A stretch of DNA of 64,000 nucleotides, taken from contig CM073331.1 of assembly GCA_037043015.1 (NCBI GenBank), forward strand, positions 3,183,501 to 3,247,500, read 5' to 3'. Position 1 is the stretch's first letter; each line of letters begins with the position of its first letter. The translations under genes were made by a program, and so were the position numbers. Source of the stretch: Bryum argenteum (lineage: Eukaryota; Streptophyta; Bryopsida; Bryales; Bryaceae). Below the pieces are notes generated by a model. That model was not told where the DNA came from. It did not search any database and saw only the letters and a list, made by a program, of their open reading frames with translations. Below, piece by piece: positions 35,301 to 44,917 of the stretch.

Positions 35301-35478
35301 CCGTGCAGATGGGCCTTCCGAATCTTTGGAGGTGACTAGGAGTGGCTCAAAGAAGTCGAAGAAGAAGAAGGTGGGGGCAGCAGCAGATGACACCAACGTT
35401 GAAGAGGATGATAACATGACGCTTGATGGTTTTGCTCAAAACCTTCCTGCCAAAGTAAAGCGAACCTTGAAGAAATAG
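32328..35478 (+). CDS. unknown coiled-coil protein with RING-like zinc cluster
   Basis: Exons proposed: 32,328-32,616; 32,690-33,306; 33,475-33,862; 34,513-34,826; 34,909-35,478. Every join is GT-AG and in phase, giving 725 residues. The N-terminus is lysine-rich (MVKKEKK); a coiled coil lies around residues 215-290. A RING-like cluster follows: C339-x2-C342, C356-x-H358-x2-H361-x2-C364, C375-x4-C380 (CRHLYHPWC core), then HPDWYKSFGFGEH. The C-terminal third is charged and low complexity with KKSKKKKVG-type basic runs, suggesting nuclear location. The last cysteine pair is C-x4-C, not the usual C-x2-C, so E3 ligase activity is only a possibility. An alternative acceptor at 33,392-33,393 would add 27 codons ending in an in-frame TAG (see findings). 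The first intron's acceptor (32,688-32,689) was chosen because it is the nearest that keeps phase. Confidence 0.65.
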
Positions 35479-35875
35479 ATCAAAGTTCGCTTGATATGTG
35501 GGAATGGGGAAGTCTGTGTATGCAGACATGTTTCTTAGAAGCAGGTGGGTTAGGTGTGTTGCATATAGGTGTGTTGATGCAGTGCATTAGGAAGTGCATA
35601 ATGGGATAAAGTCTCATGTATTTTGCTGGTTGGGTAATTGCATCCAGCATTTTATGATATTTTGAGTTGGTTCACATCCCCATCAGGGTTGTCTTATTAG
35701 ACACAATTTTGGGAATGTCTGTCTGATTTGTCGTATTGGACATGTCTGTTAGACGTCGAGTCGACGAAAATGTCGACCGTACCAAAAATTACATAGTAAA
35801 AAACTTGCTCAGATTTACCTTGAGGTAAAAAGCTATTTTCCTACGTGGCGTAGGGTTGATAATGACGTGGAAAAT
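35479..35875. other. 3' flank of gene 3
   Basis: Probably 3' UTR plus spacer; no gene. GACGTCGAGTCGACGAAAAT with TGTCGACC near 35,752-35,780 may mark the start of the neighbouring mobile region. Confidence 0.4.
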
Positions 35876-36215
35876 CAAAATACACGTCACAGTGGGCGAC
35901 CTCGCTAGGCGACTGACGGTCGCGCCGGGGCGAACGTCGCCGGCCGCCTATCGCGATCGCCGACGCTTCGCCGCTGCATGGCGAGAAAGCGGCCGGCGGT
36001 CCAAGATGGAGACCGGCGGTCGCCCCGGCAACCGCTAGTAGGCGACATCCCGGTCGATCTTGGCGGCGATCGCGATCGCCGAAGCGTCGTCGGTCGCTTA
36101 TAGCGATCGGCGGTCGCCCTGGCAACCGCTATTAGGCGACCGCCGGTCTAGTACTTCGCGACCGACGATCGCCCAGGGCGATCGTCGGTCGCTTATGGCT
36201 ATCGGCGGTCGCCCT
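35876..36215. repeat. GCGACCG/CGGTCGC array A1
   Basis: A dense GC-rich run of GCGACCG, GCGATCG and their complements (for example CCGGCGGTCGCC, ATCGTCGGTCGCTTAT) in both orientations. It lies downstream (3') of the hAT transposase on its coding strand. Confidence 0.9.
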
Positions 36216-36586
36216 GGGGGTAGTGCCCATGTGGCGATGTGTGTGGTGACCAGCACTATGGTTGTATATGAAACAAGAAAAATATATTCATATTGGTACA
36301 AAATGAGCTTCAAAGCATTTTTATGAATACCTTTTTATCGGAAACAAGGTCAATGGTGCATTTCATAGTACAAATTTGCTCATGTCTATAATCATAGTAT
36401 TCATATATATGATGTAACTATTACATATACCAAACTATATGTATTATACTCCCGAAACATACTAGGATACCAAAGTATTGTAAGCTAATAGTTGCCCTAC
36501 TTGCAGTACATTGTAGTATTGTACCGAGTACTAACAATGAACTTCGTGCTTCCAATCCAAAATAACAAAATTCTAATAACCCGTCT

Positions 36587-39500
36587 TTAGGTATCCTTCA
36601 ATGTATACGTATCGTCGCTTGATACTTCATCTGCGTTTGGATCGGTTTCACCTAGAGAGTCATCAGTGCTTTGGTCGCCATCCTTGTCTTCATCCTCTGT
36701 CTCATTGCGTACTTCACACTCAACCTCACTCGCCAAATTGCGCAATTCCGTGTCCGTAGTTGTTTTCTTGTTCACTGTAACGAGGCGCTTCAAGGGCCGT
36801 GAAGCATTAGTGATCCCGTTTGCGTTCAGTGGTAGATGGCGCATTGTACGTGTATTCAGATTATTGGATGAAGCAATCCCAGCATGGACTTCTTCATGTA
36901 CGCGTGCTCCTTTCCGACATCGTCGATCGTGTGCCTTCCTCAAACGCTTCTGGCCTCGTGTAATACGATTGCGAGGTTGTGTAGATGGCCCGACGTCTCG
37001 TGCCACTGCCAATGCCCGGTTGCATGTTGGACTTGTTGGTTCTATCTTGACCTCCATCTTCGGCAATACCATACGAGTTGTATGGGCCCCTTTGGGTTGG
37101 GTAACCCTTGGGAACAATTGTTGTAGAGGTACATCGGAGTCATCTCTGTTAAGAGTTGAATTCCTTGATCGAATGGTTGAAACTCTAGGTGACCCCACTT
37201 CCATGCAACCTGAATTGGATACATCGTCAGGTTCCACTTTAATTTGGTCCATTTGAACTCCTGTTGTGGTAACCGTGCCCTTCACACTCTCAAGTTTATT
37301 GTCGTTGTTAGAGTGTGGGCTGCCTTTAAGTGGACCAATGTTCTCTTCATCCATCCGGTTTACCAAGTCTTGTTTCGCTAGGCAGGTACTCTCTTGGAGT
37401 TGTAAATTTGCCACTCCTTCTCCTTCGTGTCATTTGGCAAATACCGCAAACTGGCGAGGCAGTTGTGGAACATCCTGGTCGTCATCGAACTCAAACGGAT
37501 CCTTGACATGAATAGTCATGTTTCCTTCGTTGTCGTTCCAATTCTCTAGGTCGTCGTGTTTGCTACCGTCATTGACATAATTGTCGTCATCCGCCTCCGG
37601 GTTATCCATGAATACACCATCATCCATTCATTGTCTGGTACATAGTCTTCTTCGTCAGAGTCCTCTTCTTCTAAGTAATTTTTGTACCACGTTCTCGGCG
37701 ATTTGGTACGTTTCTGGCGCTTGAGTTTGGCGTTCGCACAGATGTACACAAGGTCCTCTGCTTTGGAAGTTGACAACCGATTCCTCACTTTGTTGTGCAC
37801 GAAAGAGTACATGCTCCAATTCCTCTCATATGATGAAGCTGAACATGTTAATGCCAAAATCCTCTTCGCAATTTTTGGCAAGGCATTCCCCCCGACTTGA
37901 TGCCACCATTGATGTGGTAACAAGTCACAGTGAGCTGGATCAGGGGCCTCTGAATTGGTGTTAAATGGACCCGTCCTCTCCTCATATTGTATGAGTTCCC
38001 GCACCACTTCCTCATAGACCACTCCCATTGGGGCGCTAAGCTTCCTTATGACTTGGTTTAAAGCTCTTTTTGCTTCTCCATTGTTTTGAATTGCTCCAAT
38101 ATTTGTCAAATAAGGGTTCAACAAAGTCAGCTGATAGTGGAGGTGTCTGTGAGCATCATCTCCCATCGTTTTTGAAATGCATCCTCGTATTTTGTAGCAA
38201 TGTCGGGGATAGTTCGAATGGAGGTTCACGCAAAGAGAACACGTGTTCCTTAAGGTCCGACATGATCACATACGCCCACAGGCATGCTTTGGTACTTCCC
38301 CGTCAAACTCCCGAAGAGCTAGGAGTCTTGGTTCAACTACTTTTACAAACTTCGTACAATTCTCCCAGAACTCATCGCTCCTAATGCTATTCCGCACATT
38401 CCTTGCCTTTGTCTGTAACTGGTGACTGTTTTGCCTGTTGAACAATATTTGGACAAACACATGCCACTCCGGATCGATCACCATGTTGTTCAGAGGTTGT
38501 TGTAGCTTTAACAACCGCTCTATCATCAAGTAGTTTGTTGCAAATCGAGTCTGAGGTGGTACCTTGAGCTGCAGCTTCGGCGAGTACTTCCTGAATAGAG
38601 CAAGGGGGACGTGGGACCCCTTAATAAATGTGCACACTCTCTTGGCTTGCTCCACCAAATGCTTAACCCACGCCTCTTTCCCCCAATCTTCCAGAAGGAG
38701 GTCTAGAATATGTGCCGCACAACCTTGTCCATACAAGTGAGGATAGTCTATCTGCAACTTCTTCACAGCACCTAACATGGAGCTTGCATTGTCGGTGCAT
38801 ATCTGCACGATGTTTTGTGGTCCAACCTCCTCTATGTACTTCGCCATTTCATTTGCCACATAAGCGATGTCCTTTTTCTTCCCTGTAGTATCCACTGATC
38901 CCAAAAACACCTCTCCCACTGGGCAAACGAGCATCATGTTAATGAGTGGTCTGCTTGTGACATCCGACCACCCATCTGAGCATATTGTTCCTCCGTACTT
39001 CTCGATAGAAAGTTTTGTTCGATCCTCTACCGACCTTTGCACAGCTGCCTTCTTCGCATCAAGCATCGTAGTCCTAATAGCATGATACGAGGGTGGTTGA
39101 TATCCACCAATACCGGCCTTTGCTGTCTCTTGAACGGCACTTATGAATCTTTGGACAAGACGACATTGAATGCAATGTTTGCCTCATAGAAAAATGAAGC
39201 CCACTTTGCATCCAAATTTTGCATAATGGCAAGATCAAAACTATCCTCCATACTCCTTTGCCCATGTCGCCGTCCACTAGAGAGTGTAGAGATCCTTTGT
39301 CCATTCTTTGCCATGACTCCCCTTGTTAGAGGATGGCACCGATTAGACCTTAGGTTAGGGGATGGCACTTGTACAGAGTTGATGCGAGGGGTATCTATGT
39401 TCTCTGTAGTTTCCCTTGCCGCATATGGTATGTCGGCATCCACTCGTGAGTCAGGAACAACATCCGCCTAAGAAATGTTGTTCTTTGGAACTATCCCTCC

Positions 39501-39692
39501 GCAGTCACGGAATAGCTCGAGAACTCCACGGGGCAACCTCGTACACCGGGGTAATGGGGAATTGTGAGGATATCCGAAATGAGCTAATGCTCGTTGCCTT
39601 ACAAAGACTGTGTTTTTTCCACAGAATAAGCACACGCGAGTATTTGGCTTGTCGTTCCGTTCCGTGGATACTCGTAGCCACTCGTCTCATAT
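36587..39692 (-). pseudogene. hAT-family transposase, decayed
   Basis: In 5'-3' order on the minus strand: a zinc-finger segment (VCLFCGKNTVF...ALAHFGYPHNSPLPRC, about 39,690-39,471); a linker with FFYEANIAFNVV; a DUF659 core (TICSDGWSDVTSRPLINMML, then VQICTDNASSM and GCAAHILDLLLEDWGK, 39,066-38,266); the hAT dimerisation region (CSASSYERNWSMYSFVHNKV, 38,229-37,630); an acidic tail; and a 275-codon Arg/Lys- and Asp/Glu-rich extension (37,414-36,587). The D-D-E type residues of hAT enzymes are visible in SDGW, CTDN and SSYERNW. About five interruptions are seen: a TAG at 39,468-39,470, frame changes near 39,165, 38,265-38,130 and 37,625, and a TGA at 37,430-37,432. An enzyme of this kind would cut and paste DNA with 8-bp duplications. 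Either side lie GC-rich arrays (A1, A2). It is probably inactive. Confidence 0.88.
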
Positions 39693-39936
39693 GCGAGTGT
39701 CTCTTCTATTATCTGGTACCCCGTTGGATTGGGAAGAATGCTCCATGTTCTGGAACCGCACCTCCGCCGCTGCAATGAAACCGGTGATGACAACACGCAC
39801 TACAAGGGCTCAAGTTACTCTTTGCACATATAGACCGAGCAGGGGGCTTCTAATGGGGAGACCCAAGACAACGGGCCAAGCGCAAAGGAAAGTGGCTTCG
39901 AGCCCGTGAACGACTCCTTATATACTCCACAGCCAG
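39693..39936 (-). promoter_or_regulatory. upstream region of hAT transposase
   Basis: On the minus strand GGAGTATATAAGGAG (about 39,932-39,918) is a good TATA box, directly followed downstream by a GC-richer leader. Array A2 lies immediately upstream of it. Confidence 0.55.
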
Positions 39937-40071
39937 ATCGGCGGTCGCTCTAACAACAACGCTGTCGCGCCATGTGAACCGGCGGTCGCCCTGGCCTTGA
40001 CTTCATCGCGCTAGCTGGACCGCCGGTCGCCCTAGCCCTGACCCAGTTGGACCGCCGGTCGCCATAGCGAT
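39937..40071. repeat. GCGACCG/CGGTCGC array A2
   Basis: A shorter array with CGGCGGTCGC and ACCGCCGGTCGCC motifs, placed just upstream of the transposase TATA box and also 3' of the ORF at 41.3-40.6 kb. Confidence 0.9.
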
Positions 40072-40606
40072 GACAGATTGTTCCGACGAAGAGCACTTTA
40101 CTCTCCAAGTCAATATCCATGGTCCACGCAGTACAGCTATTATTAACTAGAATCCCGGAGACCATGTGGCTCAAAAATGTTTGATTCGCAATAATGCTTT
40201 TCTTTTTAAAAGAAAAATAAAAATAAAAATAAAGGGAACATGCGAAGGCAAGAGAGAGAACAATAAGGACTCATATTAGAAACTAGAGTTTTAACTTCTC
40301 TTGCTCCAAATCCAAAAAATAAAGGGATGAATATTGCTCAATCCACGTTTCCTAAATAATTAAGAATGATAAAAATTGCCATGTATCAATGACGGTACCT
40401 CGGACATTGAAGGTTTTTCCTTTATGCTTATACCACATGCAATAGTGAGATTTCATTCACCAAGAATATTTAAATTGAAGAAAATCAAAAACTTCATATT
40501 CACATTCAACGTTTTTGCATACAAAATGGCAATTGCACTTAGTGTTTGGTATTGAGTACACTACTTTTCTACAATTGCTAAAAAAACGTGATTAACTAAC
40601 TACCAG
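40072..40606. other. spacer between hAT and unknown ORF 1
   Basis: AT-rich (AAATAAAAATAAAAATAAAG near 40,206), no gene. It probably includes the 3' UTR of the minus-strand ORF to its right. Confidence 0.5.
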
Positions 40607-41311
40607 TCATTCTTCGCTTGGGCCCCCTTCATTGTAAAGTTGGCTTGGCCCCCCTTCTGTACAAACTTGGCTTGGCCCCCCTTCATCAAAATGTGCTCCA
40701 CCTTCCTCCATCGTTTGGTTCGGCTCCCCTTCATCCACTTCTCGCCTTTCGGTCCCTTCTTCTTCCGAATCTGACCAAACTATGTCCTCATCAGGGATTC
40801 CTCCTTTGTAACCCCTAGGCGTTGTAAGCCCTTCTCGTGGGTTGGCCGCTGCATAAGGAGCTCGCGGAATATGGGGTTCTGTTGGCTTAATTGTTTGAGG
40901 GGATTTTTTAAACGTCCTCCAATCCACCTCCCTCTGCAAAATTATCTCCGCGTACACCATTTGTGCTATGTTGTACGAAACCTCGTTGTTCACCACATGC
41001 ACACCGGCGTAGAGGAACTTCCACACTTCAATGCATCGTTGCACAAATTCATCGTGATGGCAATAGTGCAAATTTGCGCAATTCAGGCGGCGATGAAACT
41101 CGTGACGATAGTGTGGAAACAAATGGCCGATGTGGCACCAAGCAATGTACCACTTGCAAGTCTTAAGGGTCCGCGGTTCCTCTATTTGCGCCCACCCCGG
41201 AAAAGCATGTTGCGTGGGATCTATGAGAATCTTGTGAAATCTCCTTTGCTTCTTTCCTTTCCTCTTGCGGTCCTTGTCTCTCGCTATCTTCCGCTCCTGG
41301 CTAGGCGTCAT
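40607..41311 (-). CDS. unknown conserved protein, paralogue 1 (short)
   Basis: An intact 234-codon ORF; the ATG at 41,311 begins MTPSQERK. A basic N-terminus (DKDRKRKGKKQRR) precedes a Trp/Cys/His-rich core: HAFPGWAQ, YIAWCHIGHLFPHYRHE, CANLHYC, HDEFVQRCIEVW, NEVSYNIAQMVYAEIIL, VDW. The core is about three-quarters identical over roughly 87 residues to the ORF at 46.4-44.9 kb (counted by eye). After an IPRAP...NPREGLT motif the tail is acidic and ends in EGGPSQ-type repeats (three copies), then a stop, where the other paralogue continues into a coiled coil. I know no family for it. It lies between GC-rich arrays A2 and A3 and reads the same way as the hAT gene. Helical DNA- or protein-binding is a guess from composition only. 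Confidence 0.7.
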   Translation of the reverse strand: MTPSQERKIARDKDRKRKGKKQRRFHKILIDPTQHAFPGWAQIEEPRTLKTCKWYIAWCHIGHLFPHYRHEFHRRLNCANLHYCHHDEFVQRCIEVWKFLYAGVHVVNNEVSYNIAQMVYAEIILQREVDWRTFKKSPQTIKPTEPHIPRAPYAAANPREGLTTPRGYKGGIPDEDIVWSDSEEEGTERREVDEGEPNQTMEEGGAHFDEGGPSQVCTEGGPSQLYNEGGPSEE

Positions 41312-41589
41312 GGTCACCCAAATGCTAACCAAGGAAGAAATTTTTTAAACTAACTCAAAACAAAGTTATATCTATTCCGTGGACTAACACAGAATTTAGA
41401 AAACTCGAAAATCGGGCAGCATGTATGTGTAAAATGCACACGTGTGGCACGTGTGTGCCAATCACCGTACGCTCTAGCGCTTGAACAAGCAGGCAGCAAC
41501 CAGAGGTCGACACCAGACAATGCGCAAGGCCCGACACGTGGAGGTGAAAAATGGCGACTGGCGGTGTCCGCGCGCGTATATGTAACCCT
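41312..41589 (-). promoter_or_regulatory. upstream region of paralogue 1
   Basis: Homologous to the region upstream of paralogue 2: GGTCGACACCAGACAATGCG here and GTCGACACCGGACAATGCGC at about 46,620. Array A3 follows directly beyond it. A TATA-like TTACATATAC (minus strand, about 41,585-41,576) lies at the array edge. Confidence 0.5.
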
Positions 41590-41900
41590 GGTTCTAGGGC
41601 GACCGCCGATCCAGCTGAAGGGCGAGCGTCGGTCGCCAGGGCGATTGCCGATCCACCCGATGGGCGAACGTCGGTCGCTAGGGCGACCGCCGATCCACCT
41701 GGTGGGCGACCATCGGTCAGAGGGCGCGACCTCCAAATGGGAGGGCGCGACGTATGCGTGGGGGCGCGACCTCTGGATCACGCGACCGCCGATGCAGCGG
41801 ACGGACGAACGTCGGTCGCTGGGGCGACCGCCGATCCAACTGGTGGGCGAACGTAGGTCACTAGGCGACTGCCGGTCCAGTTCATGGGCAAGGACTAACC
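41590..41900. repeat. GCGACCG/CGGTCGC array A3
   Basis: A 42-bp-like unit, GCGACCGCCGATCCA-CTG followed by GGGCGAACGTCGGTCGCTAG, recurs several times. One part (about 41,718-41,785) has GGGCGCGACCTC variants. Each unit holds the 7-mer in opposite orientations. Confidence 0.92.
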
Positions 41901-41949
41901 TTCCTCCCAGCGTGTTTGTCAGAATTATCAAAGTAGTAACGAATTTATA

Positions 41950-43450
41950 TAATGACTTTTGGTGGCAAGTATTTGGAACCATCAAAACTAAAAACAAAAA
42001 AAAAATAAAAAAAAATAAAAAAAAAAAAATAAAAAAAAAAATACATATATATATGGGGCAATAATGTGATTTTAATACTTGGACTTCCTAATAATGACCC
42101 TATGAAAATGATCGAATCATAAAAAAAACCATAGGGAAATCGCATCCATATGTCATAATTTAGGTGCACCCACCACAACTTCGAATGATAAGGGAAAAGA
42201 GAATGAAAGCATACAGGAGGTGATACGAACACTTGAATTAGGTAATAAGGGCCTCATAAATGTAATGGAAGAATTCATAAAACCATGGGAGAATGCGAAC
42301 TAAGTGGTTGAGTTTATATGGGGATATTTGAATTGCGGGGTCTGAAGCACGGGGGAATATGTAAATATATAAGTAAAAAGGGAGCGGAAGGGGTGTTGAT
42401 AACTTTCCTAGGTGATTCATATTGTGTAAAAAATATGGTATAAATCTTAGGGGCACAGGAGGAATGAAAGTATTTTTCCCGAATTTCCAAAAATTAAATA
42501 GTCATGTGAAAGTAGGCGGTGTGCGCACATGCATACGAAAACAGAGTGGGGAATGTAATTTGAACATTTGGACTACACTAAAGAGGTACATTAGTGTTAG
42601 ATTTTTATAAGATTTGAAAATGCTACAAGTTTTTACTTTTGGGATAAAAATTTTACCAAGAGTATCGATTCCAATACTATGTAAGGATCCCCATCTTCAC
42701 CTTTGTAGAGGGTACAAATATTGACTAATAGTAAAAACTTATAGCCTATTTATGTATATTAGTGTATCTAACACTAATCTACCTATTTAGTGTAGGTAAT
42801 ATGGATTATATAAAAATAATGGAACCATCAAAAATATTATAGGACAACCTGTACTATTTTTCCCAAATTAATATAGAATTTTCGAACTAAGTAGAGCTTT
42901 AAATAATAGATAAAAAATAGTTAAATGGAGAGAAAAAATATTTTAAATAGAATTGGACTATGTAATAACTACCTTATGAACATGATGGAGCTATAAAAAA
43001 AAATCGTTGGAGTAAAGGATCTATAGGGTGGATTTTGGTTGCAAGCACTTAGAAACACCAAAACTTCAAAAAATAAGAAAAAATAGATAAAGGGGGTAAG
43101 AGGACAATTTAAACCCTTAGACTACCTAATGATGACCCTATGGAAATGATGGTGTTATTTAGAAAATCGTGGGGATATGTCATCTATAGGTCATCATTTA
43201 CTTGTAAGTCATTTGAATGAGTAGAATATTGAATGATATACGGAAAATAGATTTGTGGAAAGAGATAACGATTTTAAAACTTGTGTTGACTAAAAAAGAC
43301 CTTATAAAAATTATGGAAGAACAAAATTTCCCGTAAGAGAAACGTATCTACATTTTATGATTTACTTTGACTTTGTAGGATGCTAAGTAATAGAGGAAGT
43401 TATACTAAAGGGGGGAGGAGGTGGTTTTATTATTTTCTCTAACCGTATTA
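41950..43450. repeat. divergent ~165-bp satellite-like repeats
   Basis: A recurring block, GACCTATG-AAATGATGGA-C-AT-AAAAAATCG, preceded by TTTAA-ACTTGGACTA-CTAAT, appears near 42,100, 42,247, 42,970, 43,135 and 43,300, with weaker traces near 42,570 and 42,810. The clearest spacings are about 165 bp, close to nucleosome length. AAGTATTTGGAACCATCAAA near 41,970 and a relative near 43,039 are also shared. No gene is present. Confidence 0.7.
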
Positions 43451-43596
43451 AATATATTAAATCATGAAAGAAGCCACATGGAACTTGGATTTACATGGAA
43501 GGAAATACTTGGTGTTAATTTGATTCAACCTTGGCATGGTATAGGTCTATAGGATACTTGGTGTTAACTTCATTCAAAACCTCCAAATCGCGCGAC
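43451..43596. other. short spacer before array A4
   Basis: Contains a local duplication (ATACTTGGTGTTAA twice, 43,505 and 43,555) and no gene. Confidence 0.5.
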
Positions 43597-44216
43597 CGCC
43601 AATACAGCGGATGGACGAACGTCGGTCGCTAGGGCGACCGCCGATCTAGTTGATGGGCGCACGACGCTGACAGGGCAACCGGCGGTCTACGTGATGGGCA
43701 AGCACCCAAGGAGAAAGTGTCCGCGAGCCTCCGCGCACCCCTCCTGCTGGGGCGACCGCCGATCCAGGCGATGGGCGAACGTCGGTCGCTAGGGCGACCG
43801 CCGATCCAGCTGATGGGCGAATGACGCTGACAGGGCGACCGGCGGTCTACGTGATGGGCAAGCACCAAGGAGAAAGTGTCCGCGAGCCTCCGCGCACCCT
43901 CCTGCTGGGGCGTCCGCCGATCTAGGCGATAGGCGAACGTCGGTCGCTTGGGCGAACGTCGGTCGCTTGGGCGAACGTCGGTCGCTAAGGCGACCGCCGA
44001 TCCAGCTGATGGGCGAACGACGCTGACAGGGCGACCGGCGGTCTACGTGATGGGCAAGCACCAAGGAGAAAGTGTCCGCGAGCCTCCGCGCACCCTCCTG
44101 CTCGGGCGACCGCCGATCTAGGCGATGGGCGAACGTCGGTCGCTAGGGCGACCGCCGATCCAGCTCATGAGCGAACGACGCTGACAGGGCGACCGGCGGT
44201 CTACATGATGGGCGCA
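43597..44216. repeat. GCGACCG/CGGTCGC array A4 with ~160-bp higher-order repeat
   Basis: About four higher-order units begin near 43,597, 43,750, 43,909 and 44,103. Each combines the 42-bp GCGACCG/CGGTCGC unit, a GACGCTGACAGGGCGACCGG segment and an AAGGAGAAAGTGTCCGCGAG segment. The third unit has two extra copies of an 18-bp GGGCGAACGTCGGTCGCT repeat. High identity between units shows recent amplification. The open minus-strand frames in it are repeat artefacts. Confidence 0.93.
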
Positions 44217-44917
44217 AATATCTGCTTCCCCCCCTTTTGCTACAAATCTTTTTCTGCATATTTGAAATCATGTACGAATCATTGCCTTTCGAGGTTTTGG
44301 GGGGTTTGTAAAAATATTCATTGACTCTAAATACTTGCAACTAAATCCCACCATATATTTATACGTAACTTCAACAACTTAGTTACGATTCCAAATTTTT
44401 ACAAATTATTTATCATTACTTCATCGTGGATTAATACTAATCAAAGCTTTCCAAAATTCAATATCATTATATACACATATGGAATGGTATACACGACATA
44501 ATTTTCTAAAAGACCACTGTCCAAAGTATCCACCAACCTACCAACATACAAACCTACCAACTTAAATAATTACCAACATACAAACCTACCAACTTAAATA
44601 ATTACCAACCTACATACCATTCTAAGAACCTTTTTTTAGATATTTCCAAATCATGCATTTCAAATAAAAAATAAAAAAATACAAAGAATAAACAAGATGA
44701 TTAAAATAACACCGTGCGCATATATACAAATAATAAACATAACATCGTTCAACGGGTATCTTACTAGTAAAAACATATCATATAATAAAAAAGATACATT
44801 GTATAACATCCAGCCTAGCACTTATCTCCCAACTTTCAGTTCACAAATAAAATAAAGTAAATGGATATAACCAACACACCAACGTCTTTCTAAAATTTGA
44901 TCTTCTTCCATTATACT
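44217..44917. other. AT-rich spacer, 3' flank of paralogue 2
   Basis: No gene. Contains a short duplication (CCAACATACAAACCTACCAA, about 44,535-44,605). Confidence 0.5.

Noticed and set aside
40607-41353. Opposite-strand ORF 40,871-41,353 (160 codons)
   Set aside because: It is the antisense shadow of the conserved minus-strand ORF; the paralogue comparison supports only the minus-strand frame.
43629-44340. Minus-strand ORFs of 65-91 codons rich in DRRSP
   Set aside because: They translate the GCGACCG/CGGTCGC array itself. Similar DRRSP-like peptides appear wherever an array occurs.
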